Source: Anaerolineales bacterium UBA7227
Lineage (GTDB): Bacteria; Chloroflexota; Anaerolineae; Anaerolineales; Villigracilaceae
Direction: 5' to 3'
DNA length: 48,172 nt
Assembly (NCBI GenBank): GCA_002473085.1
Contig: DKTP01000106.1
Coordinates: 1 to 48,172, forward strand
Shown here: in pieces, positions 7,860 through 16,515 of the stretch
Layout: each line of letters starts with the position of its first letter
How positions within the stretch are numbered: position 1 is the stretch's first letter
The notes under the pieces: model-generated
Database searches by the model: none
Seen by the model: the letters and a program-made list of their open reading frames with translations, nothing else
What the model was told of the DNA's origin: nothing
Translations under genes and position numbers: made by a program

Positions 7860-8213
7860 ATGCAGGACAGACGCCGACTGCCGCGCAAATATCTCATCAT
7901 CTACTCGCGTGTCTTTGAACGCGCGTCCGGGAAACTTTTGGGTTATCTTTCAGATTTGAGCGAAAGCGGCGCGATGATCATCAGCGAGGAGACGCTCGAG
8001 GTGGGAAAAACCATCGCCCTGCGCTTCGACCTGCCCGATCCAAAGGTCTTTCCCATGAACAGCCTGCACATCGAGGCGGCAGTGACGCGTTGCGACAGCG
8101 ACCTCAGCCCGGCCTTCCACGACATCGGTTTTGAATTCCGCGACGTTCCGCCCGAAAAACTGAAAGTGATCCAGCAGATGATGAAAATCTACGAGTTTCA
8201 GCGTTTTCAATAA
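7860..8213 (+). CDS. PilZ-domain protein, probable c-di-GMP receptor
   Basis: 117 residues, one PilZ domain. The c-di-GMP binding motifs are visible: Arg-Arg-Arg-Leu-Pro-Arg close to the N-terminus (RxxxR) and Asp-Leu-Ser-Glu-Ser-Gly about 30 residues later (D/NxSxxG). The start at 7860 has GGAGG five bases upstream at 7850-7854; an ATG at 7848 in the same frame would be at or before the predicted transcript start. Stand-alone PilZ proteins bind c-di-GMP and act on partner proteins in motility, envelope or polysaccharide control. No cyclase or phosphodiesterase gene is near, so the target is unknown. Confidence 0.85.
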   Translation: MQDRRRLPRKYLIIYSRVFERASGKLLGYLSDLSESGAMIISEETLEVGKTIALRFDLPDPKVFPMNSLHIEAAVTRCDSDLSPAFHDIGFEFRDVPPEKLKVIQQMMKIYEFQRFQ

Positions 8214-8316
8214 ACCGCTCTCTCCAGGCCGATTTTCTACATCCCCTAAAATGGCTATCCGAAGCGTCTTGACGCTTAACTGGTGATGTGCTACCATCGC
8301 GGACAGGTTAAGTTAC

Positions 8317-8359
8317 AGCGCAATTTGCTAAATTGCGCTCGGCAAATTGGCAATTTGCC
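8317..8359. repeat. Two adjacent AT-rich palindromes
   Basis: AGCGCAATTT pairs with AAATTGCGCT across a three-base loop (8317-8339), and GGCAAATT pairs with AATTTGCC across GGC (8341-8359). The two share the core GCAATTTGC. They lie in the 208-base gap before the LysM lipoprotein gene and could be protein-binding sites or RNA hairpins; neither is followed by a T-run. A weak promoter (TTGACG at 8269, TACCAT at 8292, 17 bases apart) lies just upstream. Confidence 0.5.
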
Positions 8360-8421
8360 CTATAACTTTAACTTGTTGATATACTACCATCTTCGCTAGT
8401 CAAAATACGAGGAGATTCGTA

Positions 8422-9126
8422 ATGTCCTATAAAAAATTCGCGGCGATAATCGCGCTGTTCGCCTTGCTGCTTCCCGCCTGTCAACGATCGCTGGACACGG
8501 GACAGCCGGTCGCCCCGACCAGCATCTATGCGGGCGACTCCATTTCCACCCAGGGCGACCCGATGGCGCAGATCGCCCAAACCGCCACCGCCATGATGCA
8601 AACTCCCACGGCGGACGGCGAGCCGAGCGCGACGCCCGAGAGCGAGAACGGCACACCCGACGCCGAGGCGACCGCCACGCCGGGAGTGGGACTTCCCATT
8701 GCCAGCGCCGCCCCCTCGTCCACGCCGGAGACGGACGACGCCTTCGCGGGTCAGGCGACCGCCACCCCCACGCAGATCGTTGTGAGCGGCCGCCCGTCCA
8801 CCTATACCCTGCAGACGGGCGAATTCCCCTGGTGCATCGCGCGCCGCTTCAATGTAGACCCGCAGACCCTGCTATCGCTCAGCGGCCTTCGAGAGGGAGT
8901 GGTCTACCCGGCCGGCACGCTTCTGCGTATCCCGCAGAGCGGCTCCTTCCCCGGCCCGCGCGCCCTGCGCGCCCACCCGACTACGTACACGATCTCCTCC
9001 GCCGACGAAACTTTCTACAGCATCGCCTGTCTTTTCGGCGACATTGACCCGGGCGCAATCGCCCAGGCCAACGGACTCGCCCTCGGTTCTCCCCTGACCG
9101 TCGGGCAGACCGTGAAAATTCCCTAA
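8422..9126 (+). CDS. Lipoprotein with two LysM-like domains
   Basis: 234 residues. The signal peptide ends in a lipobox, Leu-Leu-Pro-Ala-Cys at residues 16-20, so it is a surface lipoprotein. A long Thr/Pro/Ala-rich low-complexity spacer (about 30-120) leads to two LysM-like modules, about 125-175 (Tyr-Thr-Leu-Gln-Thr-Gly-Glu-Phe to Leu-Arg-Ile-Pro) and 185-234 (Tyr-Thr-Ile-Ser-Ser-Ala-Asp-Glu to Val-Lys-Ile-Pro). LysM modules bind GlcNAc-containing polymers. The start has GAGGAG seven bases upstream. An intrinsic terminator follows at 9145, so the gene is probably monocistronic. It shares the domain style, not close sequence, with the LysM proteins at 2920-3855 and 38871-39656. Confidence 0.8.
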   Translation: MSYKKFAAIIALFALLLPACQRSLDTGQPVAPTSIYAGDSISTQGDPMAQIAQTATAMMQTPTADGEPSATPESENGTPDAEATATPGVGLPIASAAPSSTPETDDAFAGQATATPTQIVVSGRPSTYTLQTGEFPWCIARRFNVDPQTLLSLSGLREGVVYPAGTLLRIPQSGSFPGPRALRAHPTTYTISSADETFYSIACLFGDIDPGAIAQANGLALGSPLTVGQTVKIP

Positions 9127-9144
9127 CCCGATCCCGTCTCCGAG

Positions 9145-9171
9145 ACGCCCAGGCCATCCCTGGGCGTTTTT
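9145..9171 (+). terminator. Intrinsic terminator after the LysM lipoprotein gene
   Basis: The nine-base stem ACGCCCAGG / CCTGGGCGT with a five-base loop is followed by a run of T (TTTTT from 9167). Confidence 0.85.
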
Positions 9172-9233
9172 CAAATTGGAACTTTGCGAGCGCGGCCCAA
9201 TCCCGCGCTCCCCCGCAGAAAACAGGAGCAAAC

Positions 9234-9779
9234 ATGCCATTCAAACTACTCGGATCTGAAATCCTGTTCAAAGGCCGCGCCTTCGCCATCCGCCGCGACT
9301 GGCTGAAGACGCCCGACGACCGCGAAACCAAATACGACATCATCGAACACGGCGGGTCAGTGGCGCTGATCCCGCTCGACGCGCAGGGCAACCTGCTCTT
9401 CGTGCGGCAGTACCGTCACGCCGCGGGCATGGACCTGCTCGAACTCCCGGCTGGGACGCTGGACGCGGGCGAGGCTCCCGAAGTCTGCGCGGCGCGCGAG
9501 ATCCGCGAAGAGACGGGCTTCGCGGCGGGCAGACTGGAGAAACTGGGCGAGTTCTATCTCGCGCCGGGCTACTCCACCGAATTCATGGTGGTGTTCCTCG
9601 CCACAGAGTTATCGTACGATCCGCTCGAGGCGGACGCGGACGAATTTCTCAGCGTGGAAAAAATCCCGCTGGCAGAGGCCTTCCGCAAGGCGGAGCGAGG
9701 CGAGATCCCAGACGCGAAGTCGCTGGCGGCGCTGACCCTGGCGCGTCCGCGCTTGCAAGACGGGTTGGATTCTCGTTGA
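9234..9779 (+). CDS. NUDIX hydrolase, ADP-ribose pyrophosphatase-like
   Basis: 181 residues. The NUDIX box reads Gly-Thr-Leu-Asp-Ala-Gly-Glu followed by Ala-Arg-Glu-Ile-Arg-Glu-Glu-Thr-Gly-Phe, containing the REUxEExGU metal-binding core. The upstream pattern, with Leu-Phe-Val-Arg-Gln-Tyr-Arg-His and Glu-Leu-Pro-Ala-Gly, is that of ADP-ribose pyrophosphatases, which split ADP-ribose to AMP and ribose 5-phosphate. The exact substrate is inferred from this pattern only. An AGGAG ribosome site lies seven bases upstream of the ATG. It is placed between a terminator and purB, which has its own promoter. Confidence 0.88.
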   Translation: MPFKLLGSEILFKGRAFAIRRDWLKTPDDRETKYDIIEHGGSVALIPLDAQGNLLFVRQYRHAAGMDLLELPAGTLDAGEAPEVCAAREIREETGFAAGRLEKLGEFYLAPGYSTEFMVVFLATELSYDPLEADADEFLSVEKIPLAEAFRKAERGEIPDAKSLAALTLARPRLQDGLDSR

Positions 9780-9866
9780 GCGGCGCAGGAAGAAACTGGG
9801 CGATGAGGGGGATACTTCTTCGGGGCATAAGCAATCGTCCGCGCAAAGCCGCCTCGACAACTGTTA

Positions 9867-9872
9867 TATAAT
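9867..9872 (+). promoter_or_regulatory. -10 box (TATAAT) of purB
   Basis: A perfect TATAAT ends six bases before the purB ATG at 9879, so the transcript would begin at the start codon. No ribosome site is visible and no good -35 is seen. Confidence 0.5.
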
Positions 9873-9878
9873 CGAACC

Positions 9879-11240
9879 ATGACCGACGCGCTGCACGCCC
9901 TCTCCCCTCTGGATGGACGCTATGCCGACGCGGCCGCGCCGCTGCGGGACTTCTTCTCCGAATTCGCCTACCTGCGCGGACGCGTGCGCGTCGAACTCGA
10001 CTTTCTGGCGGCTCTCTCCGACCTCGGCCTGTTCCGCCCCCTGAGCGCTTCCGAATCCGCCCGCCTCGCCTCCGTCCATGCGGATTTCTCCGACGCCGAC
10101 GCGGAGTCCATCCTCGCCTGCGAGCGCCAGACGCGGCACGACGTCAAAGCCATCGAATATTTCCTTCGGGACAAGTTGCAAACCGACTCGCTGGCAGACG
10201 CGATCCCGTGGCTTCACTTCGGCTTGACCTCGGAGGACGTCAACAACCTCGCCCAGGCCCTCGCCCTGAAAGGTTCGCGGGACCAAGTCATCCTCCCCGC
10301 GCTCGATTCCCTCCTTGCCGCGCTCTGCGACTTCGCCCTCCGTCATCGCGCCGTCCCCATGCTGGCGCGCACGCACGGACAGCCCGCCGTCCCCACCACG
10401 CTGGGAAAGGAATTCGCGGTCTACGCGGCGCGGCTTCAAAAGGTCCGCGCTGAGATCGCCTCCTTCCGCTTCGAAGCCAAACTGACGGGCGCGGTCGGCA
10501 ACTTCAACGCCCTGCAAGCCGCCGCCCCGCGCGTGGACTGGGCCGCATTCAGCCGATCCTTCGTCGCGGGTTTCGACCTCGAACCCAACCTCGTCGCCAC
10601 ACAAATCCTTCCCTACGACAACTGGATCCGCTACTTCGACCTCCTCCGCCTCACCAACTCCATCCTGATTGATTTCGCGCAGGATGTTTGGCGTTACATC
10701 AGCGACGGCTGCTTGAAACAGGCAATCGTCGAAGGCGAAGTCGGTTCCTCGACGATGCCGCAGAAAGTGAATCCGATTGACTTCGAAAACGCGGAGGGGA
10801 ACCTCGGTCTCGCAAACGCGCTGTTCGCGTTCTACGCCCAAAAATTACCCGTCTCGCGCCTGCAACGCGACCTCTCGGACTCCACTGTGCGGCGGACGTT
10901 CGGCGCGGCGCTGGGTCACTGCCTCGTGGCGTGGACCAGCCTCGGGCGGGGGATGAAGCGCATCGCTCCCGACGAGGAAAAACTCGAAGCCGAGTTGAAC
11001 GCCCATTGGGAAGTCGTCGCCGAGGGCGTGCAGACCATCCTGCGCGCGGCGGGACGGAGCGACGCGTACGAGTCGCTCAAAGCGCGGACGCGCGGCCGCG
11101 TCCTGACCGAGGCCGATTACAAGTCCTGGTGCGAAGCGATTGACGTGGACGAAGCGACGCGCGCCCGCCTGCTCGACCTCTCTCCCGCGTCGTACATCGG
11201 GCTGGCCGTCGAGTTGACCGAGCGGGTCTGCAAACGCTGA
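9879..11240 (+). CDS. purB: Adenylosuccinate lyase
   Basis: 453 residues. It catalyses two fumarate-releasing steps: SAICAR to AICAR in purine synthesis and adenylosuccinate to AMP. The fumarase/aspartase superfamily signature Gly-Ser-Ser-Thr-Met-Pro-Gln-Lys-Val-Asn-Pro is at about residues 288-298 and holds the catalytic Ser in its mobile loop. An upstream Ala-Arg-Thr-His-Gly-Gln-Pro-Ala region supplies the active-site His. Length and the Leu-Ser-Pro-Leu-Asp-Gly-Arg-Tyr start match the longer (E. coli-like) PurB group. Transcription is probably leaderless from the TATAAT six bases upstream. No other purine gene is adjacent. Confidence 0.96.
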   Translation: MTDALHALSPLDGRYADAAAPLRDFFSEFAYLRGRVRVELDFLAALSDLGLFRPLSASESARLASVHADFSDADAESILACERQTRHDVKAIEYFLRDKLQTDSLADAIPWLHFGLTSEDVNNLAQALALKGSRDQVILPALDSLLAALCDFALRHRAVPMLARTHGQPAVPTTLGKEFAVYAARLQKVRAEIASFRFEAKLTGAVGNFNALQAAAPRVDWAAFSRSFVAGFDLEPNLVATQILPYDNWIRYFDLLRLTNSILIDFAQDVWRYISDGCLKQAIVEGEVGSSTMPQKVNPIDFENAEGNLGLANALFAFYAQKLPVSRLQRDLSDSTVRRTFGAALGHCLVAWTSLGRGMKRIAPDEEKLEAELNAHWEVVAEGVQTILRAAGRSDAYESLKARTRGRVLTEADYKSWCEAIDVDEATRARLLDLSPASYIGLAVELTERVCKR

Positions 11241-11337
11241 CTTTGCCGGCGCACGGGCAGGGTGAACTTTGGCGTAATTTTGAAGGGGAAATAAGCCGCC
11301 GTCGTAGTAAATTCCTTCGAAAATCAGATTCCTGATC

Positions 11338-11389
11338 GCGAGTTTCACGAATGCGCGCGAATTTTTCGCTCCTTTTCGTGAAATTTGCG
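11338..11389. repeat. Intergenic imperfect palindrome, copy B
   Basis: GCGAGTTTCACGAA (11338-11351) faces TTTTCGTGAAATTTGCG (11373-11389) across 21 bases. It has the same arms and spacing as copies A and C. Confidence 0.6.
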
Positions 11390-11497
11390 TCATTCCGACC
11401 GAAAAGAAGACGCCGACGTTATTTTCGGTAAAGTCCATTTGTCCATTGTAAAAATTAATTAGGATGAAGCGCAAGGCTTATAGTGATGAATATCATT

Positions 11498-11525
11498 AGT
11501 GAAAATTTTCACTCACTAATATACT
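11498..11525 (+). promoter_or_regulatory. Candidate operator and -10 box of the hydrogenase operon
   Basis: AGTGAAAATTTTCACT (11498-11513) is a perfect 16-base palindrome, partly extended by ATTAG and CACTAAT on its flanks. A TATACT box at 11520-11525 lies 22 bases before the ATG at 11548, so the palindrome would cover the -35 and spacer, a typical repressor position. The regulator is unknown. Confidence 0.5.
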
Positions 11526-11547
11526 TCAACTGATTGGAAACCAAACC

Positions 11548-12099
11548 ATGGAAAATATCGCCTATTTGCTCCTGGGTCTTGCCGCGGCGTTTTGCGCGTA
11601 CCGCGCCATGATATCCAAACATCTTCTGCCGTCCGCCTTGTATCTGGCTTGCGTCAGCGCGTCGGTCAGCATCAGCCTGTACCTGCTCGGCGCGTACGAG
11701 GTGGCGGTGATCGAACTGAGCGTGGGTGCGGGACTGGTGACCGTGATGCTCGTCTACACCCTGAGCGTGGTCGGCGAGGACACGTATGACCCGGCTTCGG
11801 TCATCCCAAAACCGCTCGCGTTGCTAGTCGTGGGCGTGATCGCCGTCCTCGCGGCCTGGATGGCCTATCCCGTTGTGAGTCGCCCGGTCGCGAGCGGCGA
11901 AGTCCTGCTGGCGGACGTTCTCTGGAAACAACGCGCGCTCGACGTTTGGGTCCAGGTCGCACTGATCTTTTCAGGCGTGATGGGGGTGCTGGGCCTGCTC
12001 TCGGAACGGACGATCAAAATCAAAGAAGAACAAATCCTGCAAATGGCCGAGACGGAAAAACCGATCGCCATTCAGATGGAAGAGGAGATGCGCGTATGA
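11548..12099 (+). CDS. Hydrogenase membrane subunit, MrpB/MbhD-E (NuoJ)-like
   Basis: 183 residues with about five transmembrane helices. The N-terminal half resembles DUF4040/MbhD or NuoJ: Ser-Ala-Leu-Tyr-Leu-Ala, then a helix with Glu-Val-Ala-Val-Ile-Glu-Leu-Ser-Val-Gly-Ala-Gly-Leu. The C-terminal half (Val-Leu-Trp-Lys-Gln-Arg-Ala-Leu-Asp-Val then two hydrophobic stretches) resembles the MrpB/MbhE N-terminus, so two Mrp-type modules may be joined. In such complexes these helices form part of the ion path between antiporter-like subunits and the hydrogenase module. It is the first gene of a tightly packed operon and ends in a four-base ATGA overlap with the next gene. The family assignment is by pattern. 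Confidence 0.7.
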   Translation: MENIAYLLLGLAAAFCAYRAMISKHLLPSALYLACVSASVSISLYLLGAYEVAVIELSVGAGLVTVMLVYTLSVVGEDTYDPASVIPKPLALLVVGVIAVLAAWMAYPVVSRPVASGEVLLADVLWKQRALDVWVQVALIFSGVMGVLGLLSERTIKIKEEQILQMAETEKPIAIQMEEEMRV

Positions 12100-12407
12100 A
12101 TCTTTCGCCGCTCGACATTGTTTTGCTTGGGACGGTATTGCTGTTGGCTGTCGGCTTTTACGGCTTGCTCATCACACGCAACCTGATCAAGCTGGTGTTG
12201 GTTTTGCAAATTCTGGTGAAGGCCGCGGTGATGGCGCTGGTACTGGCGGGCAAGTCCAGCGGAAATCTGGGACTTGGGCAGAGTCTGGCCGCGACGGTGA
12301 TCGTGGCCGATACCGTTGTGGCTGTCGTCGCGCTGGCGTTGGCGGTGCAGGTCCGCAAACACGCCGGTACGCTCGACGTGACCAAACTCTCGTCCCTGCG
12401 AGGCTGA
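12096..12407 (+). CDS. Hydrogenase membrane subunit, NuoK/MrpC-like
   Basis: 103 residues with three transmembrane helices, the size and topology of NuoK, MrpC and HyfE-N. The second helix holds Leu-Val-Leu-Gln-Ile-Leu-Val-Lys-Ala, and the third carries Val-Ile-Val-Ala-Asp-Thr-Val-Val, similar to the position where NuoK has membrane acidic residues. The ATG at 12096 overlaps the upstream stop codon; it is chosen because it gives the family length and translational coupling. The next gene starts one base after its stop. Likely part of the proton or sodium channel of the energy-converting hydrogenase. Confidence 0.8.
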   Translation: MNLSPLDIVLLGTVLLLAVGFYGLLITRNLIKLVLVLQILVKAAVMALVLAGKSSGNLGLGQSLAATVIVADTVVAVVALALAVQVRKHAGTLDVTKLSSLRG

Positions 12408-12408
12408 T

Positions 12409-14157
12409 ATGACGGGTATCTTGATCGGACTTGTGATCGGCCTGCCCTGGCTGGGCGCGCTGGTCCTATGGCGCGTTTCGGACGAACGACCCCGCCTCCA
12501 GCATGCGCTGGCAGTTGCGTTTTCCAGCGCGGCCGGATTCGCGTCCCTGGCGTTGATCCCGTTTGCCTCCGCCGAGACGGCCGTCCGCATTGACGCGGGA
12601 CGTTACTTCGGCGAGTTGACATTTGTCGCCGACGGGTTGGCCGTCTCCCTGACGGCCATCGCCTGTGTGATCGGCGCGTTGGCGGTTATTTTTTCGATGG
12701 ATTACATGCGCGGCGAAGCGCAACTGAGCCGCTACTACGCGTTCATCCTGTTGTTCATCGGCGCGATGGCAGGATTGGTACTCAGCGGCAACCTGCTGTT
12801 CATGTTCTTCTTTTGGGAGATCACCGCGCTCTGCTCGTATGCGCTGATCTCGTTCTACAACGACGACCCCAAAGCGGTGGCGGGAGGCGTCAAGGCTTTG
12901 CTCATCACGCAGGTCGGCGGCGTTGGTTTGCTGGCCGGAGCATTGACAGCCTATTCGGCGCTGGGAAGTTATCAGGTCTCCGACTTGCTCGCCAAAGCGG
13001 AAACTTTACCGTCCAATTTTCTCGCGCTGACCGCGTTCGGATTTCTGATCGCGGCCGCGGCCAAGTCCGCGCAGTTTCCGTTCCACACCTGGCTGCCCGA
13101 CGCGATGGAAGCGCCCACGCCGGTCAGCGCGCTGATCCACGCGGCGACGATGGTCAACGCGGGCGTGTACCTGCTGGCGCGTTTCTACCCGGCCTTCGCC
13201 CAAGTCCCCGGCTGGACTCTGGCAGTCACGCTGGCGGGACTCATCTCGGCTTTGATCGCGGCCTTCATGGCGCTCGCCGCGACGGACCTGAAGCGCGCGC
13301 TGGCGTATTCAACGGTGAGTCAACTCGGATACATGGTCTATGCCATCGGCGTGGGAGGCGTGCTCGCCAGCCAATTCCATCTGCTAAGCCACGCCGTCTT
13401 CAAAGCTTTGCTGTTCCTCGCGGCGGGCGCGGTCATTCACGCCAGCGGCACGCGCGACATGCGCCGGATGGGCGCGCTCGGCAAACAAATGCCGTTCGTG
13501 CGCAATGTGTTCGTGTTCGGCGCGCTGGCTTTGATGGGCATCCCGATTTTAAACGGTTTCTGGAGCAAAGAGATGATCCTCGAAGCCGGTTTGAGTCACG
13601 GTCCGATCTGGGCTTTAGTCGGCATGGTGATGGTCGCGGGAATGACGGCCTTTTATACGTTACGCATGACCTGGCTGGTCTTCTTCGGCGAGGCGCGCGA
13701 GTCCCGGCACGCGCACGAGGCGGGCCGCGCGATGAAAGTCTCGCTGGGATTGCTTGGTCTGGGCGCGTGGACCACCTGGCTGTTGATTGAACCGTTCAGC
13801 GCATTGCTTCAACATACACTGCCGTTTCATGGGATTTCATCTTTGAATTTGTCCGAGCTGAGTCATGAAGTGTTCACGGCGCCGCTCACGTACGCGGCGT
13901 TGATCGTGATCGCGCTCGGGCTGGGAATCTTCTGGATGGTCAGGAAACAGGCTGCGGGTCGGAGGGAATCGTGGATGGACGTCCTCAGCCGCGAAAGCTT
14001 CGGCTTCGAGTGGCTGAACCGCCGCGTCGCCTCCTGGACCGTCGGGCTGGGTTCCGTTTTGCAAAGAACGCAGACCGGCGTGCTGAGTTGGAACGCGGTG
14101 GGCATCCTCGGCGCGCTGTTGATCGTTCTGGTCTTTCTCGTGTGGAGCGTGAAATGA
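12409..14157 (+). CDS. Antiporter-like hydrogenase subunit, NuoL/HyfB-like
   Basis: 582 residues with about 14-16 transmembrane helices. It has the Proton_antipo_M core: Phe-Phe-Phe-Trp-Glu near residue 140 (the helix 5 Glu), the Phe-His-Thr-Trp-Leu-Pro-Asp-Ala motif at about 225 and Met-Val-Asn-Ala-Gly-Val-Tyr-Leu-Leu after it, and a Lys/His-bearing helix with [10 protein letters not shown] at about 330. In complex I and group 4 hydrogenases this subunit pumps ions. The C-terminus is shorter than in NuoL and no long lateral helix is obvious. Its stop overlaps the next ATG (ATGA at 14154-14157). Confidence 0.88.
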   Translation: MTGILIGLVIGLPWLGALVLWRVSDERPRLQHALAVAFSSAAGFASLALIPFASAETAVRIDAGRYFGELTFVADGLAVSLTAIACVIGALAVIFSMDYMRGEAQLSRYYAFILLFIGAMAGLVLSGNLLFMFFFWEITALCSYALISFYNDDPKAVAGGVKALLITQVGGVGLLAGALTAYSALGSYQVSDLLAKAETLPSNFLALTAFGFLIAAAAKSAQFPFHTWLPDAMEAPTPVSALIHAATMVNAGVYLLARFYPAFAQVPGWTLAVTLAGLISALIAAFMALAATDLKRALAYSTVSQLGYMVYAIGVGGVLASQFHLLSHAVFKALLFLAAGAVIHASGTRDMRRMGALGKQMPFVRNVFVFGALALMGIPILNGFWSKEMILEAGLSHGPIWALVGMVMVAGMTAFYTLRMTWLVFFGEARESRHAHEAGRAMKVSLGLLGLGAWTTWLLIEPFSALLQHTLPFHGISSLNLSELSHEVFTAPLTYAALIVIALGLGIFWMVRKQAAGRRESWMDVLSRESFGFEWLNRRVASWTVGLGSVLQRTQTGVLSWNAVGILGALLIVLVFLVWSVK

Positions 14158-15677
14158 ACGCGGCTCTGATAACATGGATGATCGCGCTTCCGCTGGGCGC
14201 GTCCCCGCTCGTGTATTTGGCGGGACGGCTTGGCGTGCATAAAGCGGAGTTGAACGGACGCTCGGCGCTGGTGCGCGGCCTGGCTTTATTGGTCCTGCTG
14301 GGCGCCTGGATCGTCTTCATTTTAGGCTGGCCCGGGTTCCTCGCCGGCGGCGCTCGCTTGCCATTCGCTTTCGAGTCGATTGACATGCAGGCGGACGGCC
14401 TGAGCGTTTTACTGGCGGCCATGACGCTGACGCTGGGGACTCTCGTAGTCCTGTTCTCGGGCCCGTATATCGCCCGGGAAGCAGGCGAGGAAAAATACTA
14501 CGCCATGCTGCTGGCGATGATCGGGATCATGATCGGGCTGGGATGCGCCAACGATCTGTTCAATCTGTGGATGTGGTTCGAGGCGATGGCCGTCTCTTCG
14601 TACCTGCTGGTGGCGTTCTACCGCGAACGTTCGGCCGCGCTCGAAGCGGGCGTGAAGTACCTCGTGCAAAGCGCGGCGGGATCGGCTCTGGTCCTGCTGG
14701 GAATTGCGCTGGTTTTGGCGAACACCGGCACATTGTCCCTGAACGCGATCCGGGAGACCGTCACGGCCATGCCCGCGCCGCCGTTGGGACTATCCCTGGC
14801 GGGCGCGCTGTTCGTGATCGGGTTCGGCGTGAAAGCCGCCTTTGTGCCTCTGCACACCTGGCTGCCCGACGCGCATTCGCAGGCGCCCAGCGGAATCAGC
14901 GCCATGCTGTCTGGCGTGGTGATTGAGGCCGGTTTGATTGCGATGCTGCGCGCCCTGTCCGCGCTCGGCGGATTTTCCGTGTCGTGGGGCGCGCTCCTGC
15001 TGGCGTTCGGCGCGTTGAATATGTTCTTTGGAAACCTGATGGCCCTGCGCCAGACTCAGATCAAACGGATGCTGGCGTATTCGAGCCTGAGTCACATGGG
15101 CTATATTTTGCTCGGCCTGGGATTTGCCTTGTACAACGGTCATCCGGCCGGCGCGCAGGGCGCAGCGTTCCATCTGTTCAACCACACCATCATGAAGGGA
15201 CTGGCTTTTCTCGCGGTCGGCGCGTTGATGTACGCGCTGCTGGAGCAAAGCGGAATCCATCGTCCGCTTAAAGTGGATGATCTCGCCGGCGCGGCGCGCA
15301 AGTACCCCGTGGCGAGTCTGACCTTGAGCATCGCGTTGCTGGCGCTCGGCGGCCTGCCTCCGCTGGCGGGATTCATGTCCAAGTGGCAGATCTTCGTAGC
15401 GGGTTTTCAAGGCGGCAATCCCTGGTTGATGGGATTGGTCATCTTCGCGGCGTTGAACAGCGTCCTGTCCCTGGCGTATTACGCGCCCATCGTAAATATG
15501 CTGTATCGCCGCGAACCCAGCGAGCAGGTCCAGCGCGGCGCCGCGATCCCGGTCGCCATGACCATCCCGCTGATTTTACTGGCCCTGACAGTCGTGGTCA
15601 TCGGCTTGTGGCCGGCGAGTATGAATTGGTTGACCGCGCCCGCCGCGCAAGCCTTCCTGGGTATGTTTGGGAAGTAG
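14154..15677 (+). CDS. Antiporter-like hydrogenase subunit, NuoM/MrpD/HyfF-like
   Basis: 507 residues with about 14 transmembrane helices, a second Proton_antipo_M paralogue. The core motifs are Leu-Trp-Met-Trp-Phe-Glu-Ala-Met (about 140), His-Thr-Trp-Leu-Pro-Asp-Ala-His (about 235) and Phe-Asn-His-Thr-Ile-Met-Lys-Gly-Leu-Ala-Phe-Leu (about 345), which contain the Glu, Lys and His residues used for ion translocation in this superfamily. Two such subunits in one hydrogenase operon point to a larger pumping arm than in Ech-type enzymes. The ATG at 14154 is coupled to the previous stop. Confidence 0.88.
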   Translation: MNAALITWMIALPLGASPLVYLAGRLGVHKAELNGRSALVRGLALLVLLGAWIVFILGWPGFLAGGARLPFAFESIDMQADGLSVLLAAMTLTLGTLVVLFSGPYIAREAGEEKYYAMLLAMIGIMIGLGCANDLFNLWMWFEAMAVSSYLLVAFYRERSAALEAGVKYLVQSAAGSALVLLGIALVLANTGTLSLNAIRETVTAMPAPPLGLSLAGALFVIGFGVKAAFVPLHTWLPDAHSQAPSGISAMLSGVVIEAGLIAMLRALSALGGFSVSWGALLLAFGALNMFFGNLMALRQTQIKRMLAYSSLSHMGYILLGLGFALYNGHPAGAQGAAFHLFNHTIMKGLAFLAVGALMYALLEQSGIHRPLKVDDLAGAARKYPVASLTLSIALLALGGLPPLAGFMSKWQIFVAGFQGGNPWLMGLVIFAALNSVLSLAYYAPIVNMLYRREPSEQVQRGAAIPVAMTIPLILLALTVVVIGLWPASMNWLTAPAAQAFLGMFGK

Positions 15678-15687
15678 GAGCGTTTCG

Positions 15688-16002
15688 ATGGCAGATTTGA
15701 TCTTATCTCCGGTCTTCGCCTTCGCGATCTACGGATTGCTGGTCGCGGTCCTTTACTTGTTTGGGAAAGGCATTGCCAAGCGCGGCAAACTCAGCGACTT
15801 GAAGGTCAGCGGATACGCCAGCGGCGAGGCGCATGATCGAACGCCCGCCGCGCCCGGTTACCGTCCGTTCTTTGTGGCGGCGCTGTTCTTCGCCATTTTG
15901 CACCTCGGCGTGTTGATGTTGGGCTCCAGCGGCCTGGCCCTCGTGAGCCTGGTCTATCTCGGCGGATTGATCCTGGCCCTGCTGGCGCTGATTTTAGGTT
16001 AG
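15688..16002 (+). CDS. NuoA-like membrane subunit of the hydrogenase
   Basis: 104 residues with three transmembrane helices. Between helices 1 and 2 it has Ser-Gly-Tyr-Ala-Ser-Gly-Glu and then Arg-Pro-Phe-Phe-Val-Ala-Ala-Leu-Phe-Phe-Ala-Ile-Leu, which parallels the Tyr-Glu-Cys-Gly loop and the Phe-Tyr-Leu-Val-Ala-Ile-Leu-Phe helix of NuoA. The Cys of the NuoA loop is Ser here. NuoA sits next to NuoH and NuoJ at the quinone-site end of complex I. The ATG at 15688 lies 10 bases after the previous stop with a weak GGAG site. Assignment rests on pattern and gene order. Confidence 0.65.
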   Translation: MADLILSPVFAFAIYGLLVAVLYLFGKGIAKRGKLSDLKVSGYASGEAHDRTPAAPGYRPFFVAALFFAILHLGVLMLGSSGLALVSLVYLGGLILALLALILG

Positions 16003-16011
16003 GAACCTGTT

Positions 16012-16515
16012 ATGAATATCACACAGCCACACTTAAAGAAATTGATGGAAAGGATGGTCACCTGGGCGCGCGTCAATTCGCCCTGGGTGATCCATTTCAA
16101 CAGCGGCTCCTGCAACGGATGCGACATCGAGATTCTCGCCACCCTGACGCCGCGCTACGACGTGGAACGCTTCGGCATCAAACTGCGCGGCAGTCCGCGT
16201 CACGCGGACGTGTTGGTCTGCACCGGTCCCGTCACGCGGCAGGCCCGCGAACGGCTTCTGCGAATCTACGAACAAATGCCCGAGCCGAAATTCGTGGTGG
16301 CGGTGGGTTCGTGCGGAATCTCCGGCGGAGTCTTCCAGGGCTGTTACAACGTCATCGGTCACATTGACGAGGTCCTGCCGGTGAACGCGTTCATCCCCGG
16401 CTGTCCGCCCCGCCCCGAAGCGATCATAGACGGAATCGTCAAACTGCTGCAACACGTTCAACAAGGCGCGCCCGCGCCGCTTGCGACTCTTCCGAAACTT
16501 CAGGAGGCGGCATGA
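16012..16515 (+). CDS. [NiFe]-hydrogenase small subunit, NuoB/HyfI-like
   Basis: 167 residues, the soluble subunit that carries the electron-relay [4Fe-4S] cluster next to the NiFe site. Four cysteines fit the group 4/NuoB pattern: Gly-Ser-Cys-Asn-Gly-Cys-Asp-Ile-Glu (the CxxC pair), Val-Gly-Ser-Cys-Gly and Ile-Pro-Gly-Cys-Pro-Pro-Arg-Pro. There is no twin-arginine signal and there are no extra clusters, as expected for cytoplasm-facing energy-converting hydrogenases. It overlaps the large-subunit gene by ATGA. The separated CxxC pair resembles hydrogenase small subunits more than NuoB, where the cysteines are adjacent. Confidence 0.92.
   Translation: MNITQPHLKKLMERMVTWARVNSPWVIHFNSGSCNGCDIEILATLTPRYDVERFGIKLRGSPRHADVLVCTGPVTRQARERLLRIYEQMPEPKFVVAVGSCGISGGVFQGCYNVIGHIDEVLPVNAFIPGCPPRPEAIIDGIVKLLQHVQQGAPAPLATLPKLQEAA

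Larger units (their letters stand above)
11241..11547. other. 307-base intergenic region before the hydrogenase operon
   Basis: No credible gene is seen here. The region changes from GC-rich to strongly AT-rich toward the operon. It contains the dispersed palindrome copy B (11338-11389), a 16-base perfect palindrome (11498-11513) and a TATACT box (11520-11525) shortly before the first hydrogenase gene. Confidence 0.6.
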
